Assembly: GCF_014633365.1 (NCBI RefSeq)
Contig: NC_068349.1
Coordinates: 31,758,753-31,822,752, forward strand
Source of the DNA: Diospyros lotus
Taxonomy: Eukaryota > Streptophyta > Magnoliopsida > Ericales > Ebenaceae
Reading direction: 5' to 3'
DNA length: 64,000 nucleotides
Part shown: positions 11,163 through 21,615 of the stretch, in pieces
Layout of the letters: each line of letters starts with the position of its first letter
Numbering within the stretch: the stretch's first letter is position 1
The notes under the pieces: generated by a model
Seen by the model: only the letters and a program-made list of their open reading frames with translations
Databases searched by the model: none
Told to the model about the DNA's origin: nothing
Made by a program: the position numbers and the translations under genes

Positions 11163-11650
11163 CTTTAATACTACTCCTTGAATTCGACACACAAAACCCT
11201 AGATAGCTTCACTGCCGATGATTGTTGAATGCTGAACCCTTCCAAAACGCAACGGCCCCACTCAATAACTGCAGCCCCGCTCGCGTACGGCAAATGAAAC
11301 TCGGCCACAGAATGCAGTTGGCCTCCGGATACGTAGTGGCATATATATACAGACGGACGAAGCTGTTTGATAAGCGATCCGCCGGTAAAAGAAGGCGGCG
11401 AGAGGCGGTATATATGGAAGCGTTCGGAGATTTTCTCGGGAAAGTGGCAGGAATTGGATTGCGCTGGACGATAAGGAATTGATTTCGTCGCGCAAGAGAA
11501 ACCCCCAGAATGCCTTTTTCCCTTTCTTTTTTTCTGGGGAGAGACTCTGAATGGAACAAGCTCATGCCCCTCGCTACTGTATATATATATATATATATAT
11601 GTTCGCCGACTAGTAGAGTCGAGTGGGATGCATTGCTAATACTTGTCAAA
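11163..11650 (-). promoter_or_regulatory. Promoter and 5'UTR of the PWI-like gene
   Basis: The sequence upstream of the ATG on the minus strand has higher GC than its surroundings, a TATA-like run (tatatatat, about 11339-11348) and a (TA)n microsatellite at about 11579-11600. The minus-strand and plus-strand frames of 77-146 codons across it look like chance open frames in GC-richer DNA. No specific factor site is claimed. Confidence 0.45.
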
Positions 11651-11683
11651 CTTAGAAAAATGATTATAATATTTTAATTAATT

Positions 11684-12335
11684 TTAAATAATTATACATA
11701 ATTTTATTATTATAAATTAATTATAAATAAAAATATCAAACTTATTCTTAATTGAAAGAATTTCACACAAATTAATAATTTGAGAAGAAAAATAAAAAAT
11801 TGTAAAAAAAAATATAAACATAAGAAAATAATATTATTTTGCTATTATTCTTTCTATAATGAAAAACTTCGTTATGAAGCAATTTATTGTAATTTTTGTT
11901 CGTGGTTGTTCTCGAGTGTAAGTGATTTTTAATTTTTTAAATTAAAAGTATAAATATAAATTTTAATTAAAAATCATATTTATTAAGGAAAAATAAAAAA
12001 ATCAAAAGAATTGTGCATTTTGTATTTACTAGAAAAAATAAGAAAATTCAATAAAAAAAAGTTAATTACTTATATTTTACTTTATTTCCATGATTCAAAA
12101 ATAAATAAATTGGAGACTAAATTACTCATGTAATTTAAAAATGAATTACATTTCACTTAGGTTAAAAATTAATTACATTTCACTTGGGTTTAAGAACTGA
12201 TTAGCCATTTTCTCACTTTTTTTTCTTCTCAAATCATCAATTAGCAATTTAACACCAAAATTCTTCATTTAATGACAAGTTTGGTATTTTTATTTTTAAT
12301 TATTAATAATAATAAAATTATGTATAATTATTCTT
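11684..12335. mobile_element. AT-rich inverted-repeat element (MITE-like), about 650 bp
   Basis: Left arm 11684-11812 (taattatacataattttatt..., aaatatcaaactt..., aatttgagaagaaaaa) is the imperfect reverse complement of right arm 12210-12335. Between the arms is AT-rich sequence with a direct repeat of 'aattacatttcactt' (about 12146 and 12172). Exact ends and target duplication could not be fixed, so the superfamily is unknown. Confidence 0.6.
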
Positions 12336-12339
12336 TACA

Positions 12340-13623
12340 CCACCTCCCAATCCTTGTCGCCATTGCCTTCTCTCACTCGCTCTCTCCTTGTCACCCTCTA
12401 TCACTCTCTCGCACGCCCCTCTGTAATAAACAATTGAACAACATTAAATGACTGCTCAAGTACACAAGCAGTTTCATTCTTACAATTATCCTAATATAAA
12501 AATAAAAACAAACCAATCAAGCAAAAAATTATAAAAAGAATTCTAGCAAGGTTAGGGAAATTATGGGTTTTGAGCAGGGTTTGACAGGCAAAACCCTATA
12601 ACTCCAAGTTCCCCGAATCTTGGAGTTTGGGACTATAAGTTCCACACCAACATTTTAAGCATACTCGTATGTGTGTGTGTATGTATATGTATACAGCGTT
12701 CACAGTTGTCACCCACTAATTTCAACATTTATAGACATGTTTAGCATTATATATCACACCAATTGCAAACAAGCTCGACAATGGTATCAAATATACCATC
12801 CAAAACCAAAACCAAACACAAAGTATGTATATATGTGTGTCTTCTCCAGCAGTCTTCTTTAGTTGGAAAAGACGACCCAAACGTCATTTTTGACATGAGC
12901 TTGAACCTTGAACCTCGAGGTTCGAAATGCCTTCATAGCACCTTGAACCCCTAGCTTCAGGGCATCTTCTTGGCCCCCAAACCCTTAGGCAGTCACCGCA
13001 GGTTGGTATGGCCAACCCTTTTCTCCGACTATTTCTCCAACAATCTATGATTCTTCAATTGTGTGTGTGTATGCGTTCAAATGCATTGCCATAGTTCTTC
13101 TACTCTATGGCTATACTTTTATCCATTTTTTGTCTTTGTCACATCGTCCCAGAGCAAGAATGTCGACCGCATATAGTGGCTCGTGAATAGTTCATTGAAA
13201 GAGAAAGTGATTGCAATGGTGAGAAAGAAAGCGATTGCAATGGTGATAGTAAAAATGGATTTTGAAACAAGGGTATTTTAAGTATATTAAAAAATGGCCA
13301 TGGAGAACAAAATAGTGGCTACAAATAGAATTTTCCAATAAATTATTAAGGGGTTTAGTAGATTTTTGTTCTTTTACTAGAATTATAAGTCAAACACATG
13401 CAATATGTGTACAATTATGATTTTTTTTTCTTGTACACAATTTCAACTCACATCATCAACGTGCTAACTATTACCAAAAGGTTAACATTTGTAGAAGATA
13501 AAATAGATTTACTATTTTAGTTTTATTTTTTTATCTTCTTATTTTTTTAAACAAAAATTACCAAACAAAAAAAGTGTATTTTTGAAAATTTTAAAAACTT
13601 TTGCCTAAATATTACACCAAGTT
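12340..13623. other. Intergenic, no gene seen
   Basis: There are short CT-rich and (GT)n stretches (12670-12690, 13060-13072) and several weak repeats of cttgaac around 12900-12960. Frames of about 63 codons have no recognisable product. Confidence 0.5.
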
Positions 13624-13822
13624 GTGAGTTTTAGGCGTGATTATTCGGTTTAATTGAACCGAATCGACCAGATTTTAGCTAATTGAACTGAACTATTTTT
13701 GCAAGGATAACCGAATTGATCGAATCGAATATTTATACTAACCGATTTAACCGAAATCGAAGTAACTGACATTGAGCTTAATGTAACCAAACCAAGAAAC
13801 TGAACTGATTAATCACAGCAAT

Positions 13823-14270
13823 TATAATACCCCAAGAGCCCAGAGAATGGTGGTATATATCGAGGATAAGTAAAGAAGGAAACAACACCAGCTGAATACA
13901 TTTTCTACTGAATATAGGCAAATAACTCTCTGGTTAAGTGTGCTTGAGTTGGGGAAGCTCAGGGATTGGTGACCCTATGAGAAGTTCGCGTAGGCCCATC
14001 AGGATAAGTTGTTTCGGTCTTTTCTATCGCTTGATGTGAGATGTTACATGTGGTATCAGAGCCGACTCGGGCAGTGTGTTGGGACCGTATACTAGCCAAA
14101 GGCTGAGCGTACTGGACTGGGGATCGTGTACTAGCCTAAGGCTGGGGTACTGGACTGGAGACACTGGACTGGGGAGGGTTGGGACCAGTTATAAGGTCAC
14201 ATGACGAGGACTTCGCGTAAACCCGTCAGGGTAAGTTATTACGGTCCTTCCAAACATCCCACATATTAGC
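13823..14270 (+). mobile_element. Cassandra-type TRIM fragment with 5S rRNA-like LTR
   Basis: An LTR runs from TATAATACCCC (13823; normal TG lost) to GATGTTACA (14048), 226 bp, followed by the initiator-Met PBS TGGTATCAGAGCC at 14051-14063. The LTR carries a 5S rRNA-like block at 13937-13991 (tgtgcttgagttgggg, ggattggtgacc, gagaagttcgcg), which is the diagnostic feature of Cassandra. Further on, 14195-14250 repeats the tail of that block (acttcgcgtaaacccgtcagg), so part of the second LTR remains. It has no coding sequence, as expected for a TRIM, and sits in the 3' end of the hAT element. Confidence 0.75.
13937..13991 (+). promoter_or_regulatory. 5S rRNA-like internal promoter (A/IE/C-box region) in Cassandra LTR
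   Basis: The block aligns with the 3' half of plant 5S rRNA: GTGCTTG corresponds to the A-box start and GGATTGGTGACC to the C-box GGATGGGTGACC. Several boxes have substitutions (GGGCGAGAG has become aGttGgGg), so pol III activity is doubtful. It is a relic of the family's unusual promoter. Confidence 0.65.
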
Positions 14271-14279
14271 TAACAAACA

Positions 14280-15178
14280 TGAGTTGAGTACTACTACTAG
14301 CATAGAAAAGACGTGACAAAGACAAATGGCAATGGGAAACCCAACCAAACAACAAGTCTTTATTTTTTTTTTTGTGTTATCTTAAACAAACAGAAAACAC
14401 AGAGAAAAACCTAGCAGTTCAACTACTATGCCTATGCTATCTAAAAATGAATATATAACTTGGTAGTGTAGTTATTATATATATAAACTAAGCAAGTAAG
14501 GAACAATGTAGAGTGCGAACTAACAAAAAATTAACCCAAAAAAATTTAGTTCACATAAATTGAAGCCTCTATTCCAAATACTATTGCCTCTAAGATTGAA
14601 TAACACAAAATAAAGCAAAACAACATACAAATCATGCAAATCAACAACAAAATATTTTATTTCAGTTCACATACAAAAAAGTTTCTGCTGCAGCTATCTT
14701 TAGAGTTTGACAACATATCAAAGCCAACTAAACATAAAAGACACAAAACACATACATTCATTGACATTTCAAACCCAACTAAACATATCCAACAAAATAC
14801 ATACATTGACATATATTGTTTCCTGTTTCCGCAATTGTTTAGTGAGGCATACCTTGGAAGGTAAGACCACTAACAATTTCACAAACTGCTCATTCAAATT
14901 AATTTAAAATTATTCCACATCTGAAAATGGTTGAAGAGCAATGTCGTTAGCTAAGTAGACATTTACTGGTTTATAGAATATAAAATATATACAACTAGAA
15001 AGTAGAAAACATATATACTTACAAATGCACGAGATCTTTAAAATAAAAAATCTAAATTTCCATATTAGATATTGAGTTGTTGTTGTTTATGATAACCTTT
15101 GACAATTCTAAAATCAATATGCAAAATGAATTAGTTAATATCAAAGTAACATGTATTGAATTAACTCTGGAGTAAATT
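14280..15178. other. 3' flank of the hAT transposase, noncoding
   Basis: A-rich sequence between the Cassandra piece and the end of the transposase frame. It is probably the 3'UTR and terminal region of the hAT element. The open frames have no recognisable product. Confidence 0.45.
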
Positions 15179-15600
15179 TTAAAAAGAGTAAAACTGAGTT
15201 TTACCTTCTTCAAGTTGTTCGATATGCTCCAAATCTTCTTCAACACTTACTGGGGTGATAGATGACCGAAGCCAATCTTGTGTACAAATGAAGCTTACAA
15301 CCACTTTAGGAGATAGAGAGCTCCTAAATGGATCAAGTACTCGACCCCTAATGCTGAATGCAGGCTCAGACGCAACAGTAGAAACTAGAATTGTCAATAT
15401 ATCTCGAGCCATCGAAGACAGAATAGGAAACCTATAACAATTTGATTTCCACCATTTCAAAATGCTAAATTCCTTAGTTGGAGGCTCACACACTTCACTG
15501 AAAATACTTATCTAATTCTGAAGGCACAATTGTAGATCCACTACCACCGCCACACTTACGTTTTTTGAAGCGAGAAAAAATGAGTTTTTAGACTCGTCCT
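15179..15600 (-). pseudogene. hAT transposase C-terminal dimerisation domain
   Basis: The minus-strand frame reads ILKWWKSNCYRFPILSSMAR, then DILTILVSTVASEPAFSI.GR and VLDPFRSSLSP, ending DWLRSS and an EHIEQLEE tail. This is the hAT C-terminal dimerisation domain (hATC) of BED-finger RICESLEEPER-type transposases. Upstream (15600-15500) the acidic DDKDESK and basic FKKRKCGGGSG linker is present with a frameshift. It is cut off from the rest of the transposase by the LTR insertion at 15617-21610. Confidence 0.9.
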
Positions 15601-18324
15601 TATCATCCGTCAAAACTGTAATACTCGAGATATGTCATATTCAAGGAAATAAAATATCTACAAATGACTATAGAAAGTTAGGGGCAAAATCATGATTTTG
15701 AAGTTCGGGTAGAAGTGCAATTTTTGAAAAGAAACTTGGGAACAAGTGTAATTTACTAAAAGTCCTAAGAATTGGTGGAATTCAAGAATAACCTAGGGAC
15801 CTAAATGTTATGGATTTCAAATTCTTATTAAATACAGTTTTGGATTTTAAATCTTATTAAATCTAGCTTTGGATTCCAAATTATGTTTCAATACAATTTT
15901 GGATTCCAAATATTATTTCAATCTAGCTTAGGACAAGTGACACAAAGTGATTAGCCACAATTTGAAAAGTAATTATGAGTAATGATGAGGGTGTGACAAG
16001 TGGCACAAAGTGATCAACCATAATTTGGAAGGCAATTATGAGTAATGATGAAGGTGCTTGGGTGGCAAGACACGTGGTGAAATATGATTGGCCGAAGGTG
16101 TTTATTAAATGAGACTTTGGGTTGTAAAGTTGAATGTTCAAGAATTCAAGGGAAACTTGGGGGAAATTTTGTGTCATTTCAGAGGTAAGAGAATGAGTAT
16201 TCTGTTCTTTAGAAAGAGGGAGAAATTCTACAAAAAAGAATGAGCGGAATTGGAGAAGAAACGAGCTTCGCCAGAAAGTTTGAGACTTCACCGGAATCTT
16301 GGCCAAAACTATTGGAAAACAACAAGGTATGTAATACCCCATATCAGTACCGAATCAACTGCAGGGAATGCCTCGAGGTGAAATTATCTAAGAAAAATGA
16401 TATGATCTCGATGAGCGTTCCGAGATAAGATTTATGGTATCGAAAGAAATCGGATCGGGAACGATTTTCGATACAGTTAAAATATAGTTGCCATTTAAAC
16501 TGCAAAATCGAATCGTTGTAGGAGACTCCCAAAAAATCAACGGAACCCTAAGGGGCTCTGATTTTGCTTTAGGATCAACCCTTCAGTTGTTTCGGGATCA
16601 ATCGATAGTCCGGTGAGGATGCTGGGGCAAAATCATCATTATCGAGTTAATCTTTGTTTATTAATTTTGCGTTTTCGGTATTGAAATGCAAATTAATTCA
16701 GTATTTCGGGGTATAATTGTAATTACAAAATTGCCTAAATAAAATAAAAATAAGAAATGGGATTTAAATGTATAATATAATGTATAATTATATCATTATA
16801 TATATATTTGTACGTGTGCGCGCGCGTGAGAGATGACAGCCATGCCATAGCCCATACTCTGCAAGTTGCAACCATACGTTATACCCTGCAATTTGATGGC
16901 CACTTCTTCTTCTGCAAATGGAGATTTTCACGCATTGAGGGATGGCGCTATGTTAGGCACAAGGCAATGGAATTGCCTATAAAGAGAGAGGATGAATTGA
17001 GAAGCAAGGGGTAAGCAATCAGAGAGAGTTTAGAGAGAGAAAGAAATCTTGGCCAAGAAGAATGGCAACAAGCTTTGGCCGATAGCAGAGAGAGAGATCA
17101 CAAAGGAGAAGTTGGGAGCTCGCGACGACGGTCGAAGCCGGCCGGAACAGGCCACAACAGCTTGTGGCAGCCTTGGCCGCAAGCTTCCAACAGCTGGGTG
17201 GCGTGGCGGTGAAGTAGGGGAGTTGCTCGCGTGGTTTGTGGCGAGGGGCAACCTGTTATCGGTGGTCCGGTGGTGTCGGCCAACGGTGTTGGGGCTGGCC
17301 ACGGCGTCCGAAGGAGCCAAAGGCAATGGCTGGCAGCCATGTGCAAACTGGTGCGTCATTGTGAGGAGGAGGAAGAAACAGAGGAAGAAGAAGGAAAAAA
17401 AAAAAAGAAAAGAAAAGAAGAAAGAAAGAAAAAACAAAAAAGAAGGTAAAAAAAGAAATGAAGGGGAGCTGGGCATGGTGCTGCGCGCAGGAGGAAGAAG
17501 GAGGAGGAAGGAGAAAGAGGAAGAAAAAAAAAGAAAAAGAAAAAAAAAAGGAAAAATAAATGGGAAAAATATCGAAAAATTTACAGAAAAATCCGAAAAA
17601 ATAGGAAATTATGTTTCAATAATAACACGGAGATTTTGGGGAGAAAAATGGCTCGGACACGAGTTTCGAGGATGTGGCACGCATACCGAGGAAGCCGAGA
17701 GGCTAAGTTAAGGTGAGTAAATTTTTTAAAAAATTTTTATAAATTCAAGAATATTATTTTATGAATTATCGTAGTAAAATATTTGAGAAATATTTAGTTT
17801 GGATTTATTAAGGAAAAATAGGAAGAAATAGAGAAAAAAATAAAGAAAATATAAGAATTACGAAAAAAATAAGTTTTAATGTTTATTTAAATAAATGTGG
17901 TGATTAGGATGCTTTGAGGCTAGAGTTGAAGAGACTTATGCAAATTTTGAGGTTGGCACGCAAATCGAGGCAATGCACGAATTTTGAGGCAAGCGCGAAT
18001 ATCGAGGTAGCTCAATAAATTTTAGAAGGTAAGTAGTACTTCCACACTGAACCTAGTTTTATGGAAAATCCTTAGTTTGTAAGTTATTTATATTCCTTGG
18101 AAATATTTTCATCATATTGACATACTCTGATATGTACCCATCACGTAGATTGCATACATGACATGACTATAAAATGCATAAATACACGTTGATATCATTG
18201 ATCACACGCATTGAGGCCGTAAAGAGTACGAACTGGCACCGCTACTTTACCAAGGGTGCCCCCAGACACCCCGGCTTCGAAAGAGGTGGTCGTACGAACG
18301 GTAGGTAGCATAAGGGGTGCAGTT

Positions 18325-19087
18325 ATAGGTGTCAAAAGGGCCGGCCCAAGTCGGCCCACGGGCTTTTTAAACGGGCCGGGCCGGCCCTTTTACTAAAAGG
18401 GCCGGGCCAGGCCCAGGCCCTTTTGTCATTGATAGGGCCGGGCCCGGCCCACGGCCCCCCTACAAAGGGGCCGGGCCGGGCCCTTAGCCCACAAGGCCTA
18501 GCGGGCCGGGCCCGGCCATTTTTTTTCTTTTTTTTTAAATAATTTTTTTTAAAAATAATACATATAATATATACATATATAAATATCAAAATAATACATA
18601 TATAAAAATTAATTTGTTTCTTTTTAAAATATTTTCTATCTTAATTCTTAAGTTTTAAATATTATTTCATTATTTTATATTTCAAAATTCTATATGCCTT
18701 ATAATTTTTCTTGTGAATTGATATGAAAAATAATGTACATATAAAAAGGAGAATGTTTATTTATAATTTAAATATATAAAAAATTTAACTTAAAAATTTT
18801 AAATAAATTAATTGATCATTATTATTTATATATATTGCGAAATTAAATTTTTTAGTATCCAATATCAATAATTACTAAAAAAATAACAAAATTAAAAAAA
18901 AATGAGTAAGGGCCTCATGGGCCCGGCCCATAAGGGCCCAACGGGCCGGGCCATGGGCCCAATTTCTTTGGCCCAGCTCGGCCCCCCAATCGGGGCCGGG
19001 CTCGGCCCGGCCCGTATGAACAGTAACGGGCCGGGCCAAAGCCCAGCCCGTCACGGGCTGGCCGCCCGGCCCTTTTGACACCTCTAG
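18325..19087. mobile_element. hAT MITE with GGCCCGGCC-rich ends (763 bp)
   Basis: GTGCAGTT (8 bp) occurs at 18317-18324 and 19088-19095. The termini are ATAGGTGTCAAAAGGGCCGG and the complement CTAGAGGTGTCAAAAGGG. Each end carries 150-180 bp packed with GGGCCGGGCC-type motifs in inverted arrangement, around an AT-rich core (18540-18900). The proline/arginine-rich frames in it are by-products of these repeats. Reading through the insertion restores the LTR B sequence ...ggggtgcagttgacacc. Confidence 0.9.
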
Positions 19088-19491
19088 GTGCAGTTGACAC
19101 CTACGATGAAAGACATTGCATACACACATGATATAACATTATGTACCCTTACTTAGATGATTCATCATCTAACTTAGGCTTTACCCCTGGAATATTCAAA
19201 CGTTCTAAATGGAGATTGTAGCAGATACGAGGATAAATGAGGCATGAAATGGCACTTAGCAGAGTGGATGAAAAATGAAATGTATGTTATGTAGCCCATG
19301 TATTTAAGTTCTGCTACTTTAAATTCTGAACGTTTTGAGGAATGTTGAAGATGTAAGAATTTATTTATGATTAATGTTATGATATCAGGTTTCGATCATT
19401 GTTTTCGTATTTGATGTGTATAATGATTCTCTTTCGAGATAAAGAGTTGGGAATTCTAGGACAGATTCGAGGAATGATTTGATTTAGCTTA

Positions 19492-20617
19492 GGGGCTGTT
19501 CTCTTTGGCATTTTCAGCTCGTTTTCTATTTTCAGTTTTTCAAAACACTCAAAACGCGTTTACTTACTCATTTTCAAAAATGCATTTTGCAAAACACACA
19601 AAAAATTTACACAGAAAACTCAAAATGCCAAAAACACGTTTTGGCTGTTTTCAGCCAAAACCAGCCTCCATCCAAAACACGGAAAACAGCCACCGTTTTC
19701 ATCCCTTTTCTTCAATCTCTCTTCTCTCTTCTCTTTCTCTTCTTTTCTATTCAAGCTCGATCGCCTCCATCGTCCATGCCACCGCCATCACTGCAATCGC
19801 TCGCCACGACCATCACTGCCACACCCAAATCCGCCCGCCACTGCCATCTCCCTCTCCCGCTATAGCCCTCCGAGCCCAGATCCTCCATCGCCACTGCCTT
19901 CCATGCCAAGATCGGCCACCGCCACCGCCACCGGCATCGCCATCGCCCTCGCCTGTCACTGCCCTCCAAGCCCAGATTTGCCACAGCCACCGTCGGCCAT
20001 TGCCTTCCACGCCCAGATCCGCCACCGCCATAGCCATCACTCTCACCCGCCACTGCCTTCCACGCCCAAGCCATCGCCACCGCCACCGCCTGCCATGCCC
20101 AAATACAGTCGCCCGCTACTGTCTTCTGCCATTTCTCCCTTCCGCGCCTCCACGCCCAATTAATATAGATTTTGTTATTTTATACTTTATATATTTTTTA
20201 AATATTTATATTATGAATAATTTAAATCTCAAAATTAATATCAAATTTAATTTATAGGTAAAAATAAATTTATTATGAAATTAATAGTTGAGTGAAATTA
20301 AAAATGACTTAGAATGTACTTTGTAATTTTAATATATTATATATGATTAAATTATATGAGTTGTATTATATTTGAAATTCTTTAAATGAAATTTATAATT
20401 TATTTTGAATCAAATTTCTTAAATAAATTATCATAAAATAACATTTTACAAAATTTCAAAGTAAACGCATTTTCCAATTTTTTGTTTTGAGAAACAATTT
20501 TTCAGAATAACAAAGAGAACGCGTTTTTAAAAATTTCAAAATAGACACTCAAAACACAAAACTCAAAATGAATTCAAAACTTAAAACTCAAAACTAAAAC
20601 ACAAAGAGAACACCACC
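19492..20617. mobile_element. Tourist-like (PIF/Harbinger) element, 1126 bp
   Basis: TTA flanks both ends (19489-19491 and 20618-20620). Termini GGGGCTGTTCTCTTTG and the complement GGTGGTGTTCTCTTTG match well. The right 90 bp match those of the smaller copy at 8153-8456. Between the ends lies a 400-bp GC-rich block (19745-20160) foreign to the AT-rich rest. There is no transposase. Confidence 0.85.
19745..20160. repeat. Degenerate GC-rich tandem repeat inside the Tourist element
   Basis: Imperfect units of roughly 65-70 bp built around ccactgccttccacgccca, gatccgccaccgcca and catcgccctcgcc repeat about six times. The composition is very different from the rest of the element. It opens long Pro/His/Ser frames (up to 250 codons) on both strands that are repeat artefacts. 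Confidence 0.75.
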
Positions 20618-21060
20618 TTAGTGTTTGAAAGAAAACAAAAATTTATTGTCCCAGAATTATCTCAATTTATAACATGTCCAGAAAAGCGGGGCATTACAAG
20701 GTAAGTCCGATTAAATTTTATAATCCAATAAAGGGGAGAGAAATGAGCATGTAGGAAAAAAACAAGGGTCAAATCGAAGTTAAAACGAGGGAGATATGAC
20801 TGAAAAACTAGAAGGGGTGCTCGTAGTTGCCGAAGAAAAAGGTGAGGCGTGCAGTACATGCGTCGTTACTGCCCGCACATCCAGGTGGATGGGCCACCTT
20901 CTTAGGGTGCATGAGGGCGTTTCCTAGCTTCTTTTTCCCTACAATTTTACATACAAATACATTAGATCATGTAAAACAATTCTATATAAAAATATTTGAT
21001 ATTTGGTTTAGAGGAATTGGTGTTTTTTGCAGAAAAATCATCGGATCCGCCATTAAACAG

Positions 21061-21200
21061 GCAAGCTTCTACTCCTTTCTTTCCCTTATGCAAGCTTCTA
21101 CTCATTTCTTTCCTTTATGCAAGTTTCCACTTCTTTATTTCTTTTATGCAAGCTGCTAATCCTCTTCTCATGTTTCTTAATCTCTTATGCAAGCTCCTAA
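21061..21200. repeat. 29-bp tandem repeat in LTR A
   Basis: Units starting gcaagc(t)t occur at 21061, 21090, 21119 and 21148 (period 29), with a longer 41-bp step to 21189. Each unit is gcaag.ttctactc.tttctttcccttat. Confidence 0.85.
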
Positions 21201-21615
21201 CCATGTCCTAAGTTATTTTCTCTTTTAGTTACATGTAAGTTCCCGTTATGAGTCTTTGTTGTATTATTCTCTTCGGTATGAACAGTTTAGTCCGTTTTAT
21301 TTATTTGGTCTATAACATAAATTTCGGTTGAGTTATGTCTGTACTCTAAACGAGGGTTTTGATCTACCCTCAAATCCTTAAGGAATGAGTGGATTGATGA
21401 GGCAATGGCAAAGCTTTGTTATTAGGAGTAAGTATGCTAGCTATTGTATTTAATTAAGACTCTAGTAGGTGCCAATTATTCTGATTATTCCCCTTGAATT
21501 CCTCAACCAGGGTTTCCAAGGAAGAAGTCGCTATGAGTTTTTGGTAGTCGTGTCGGCGTCGCGTCCCTAGGGAAAATGTAAATATTAACTATGTAAAGGG
21601 GGTCGTTACAATAAC

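Larger units (their letters stand above)
16330..20698 (+). mobile_element. Solo LTR B nested in LTR A
   Basis: It starts TGTAATACCCC and ends GGGGCATTACA, near-perfect inverted termini, with an exact 5-bp target duplication AGGTA (16325-16329 and 20699-20703). Minus the hAT MITE and Tourist element inside it, the sequence is about 2.5 kb, noncoding, consistent with a long solo LTR of a Tat/Athila-like gypsy element. Purine-rich runs (17380-17560) create a 220-codon lysine-rich frame that is low-complexity, not a gene. Confidence 0.85.
15617..21610 (+). mobile_element. Solo LTR A inserted in the hAT transposase (host of further insertions)
   Basis: It starts TGTAATACTCGAG and ends GGGGGTCGTTACA; TGTAA/TTACA termini are typical of long gypsy LTRs. 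Flanks are AAAAC (15612-15616) and ATAAC (21611-21615), a 5-bp target duplication with one mismatch. The hAT reading frame resumes on both sides (STPIVIV to the right, DDKDES to the left), which confirms the borders. Without LTR B it is about 1.6 kb with no gag or pol, hence a solo LTR. A 29-bp repeat array lies near its right end. The strand given is the TG-to-CA reading with promoter-like sequence on the right, moderate. Confidence 0.8.

Noticed and set aside
11209..11649. 146-codon minus-strand frame upstream of the PWI-like exon
   Set aside because: It overlaps the promoter and microsatellite and has no domain; it is open only because the DNA is GC-richer.
17049..17711. 220-codon plus-strand frame with a Lys/Arg/Glu-rich half
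   Set aside because: It lies inside solo LTR B over a purine-rich run; the second half is low-complexity and the first half matches no domain I know.
18332..19129. Pro/Arg/Gly-rich minus-strand frames
   Set aside because: Artefacts of GGGCCGGGCC motifs in the hAT MITE ends.
19505..20257. 250-codon Pro/His/Ser frame and antisense Gly/Trp-rich frames
   Set aside because: They are produced by the GC-rich tandem repeat inside the Tourist element.
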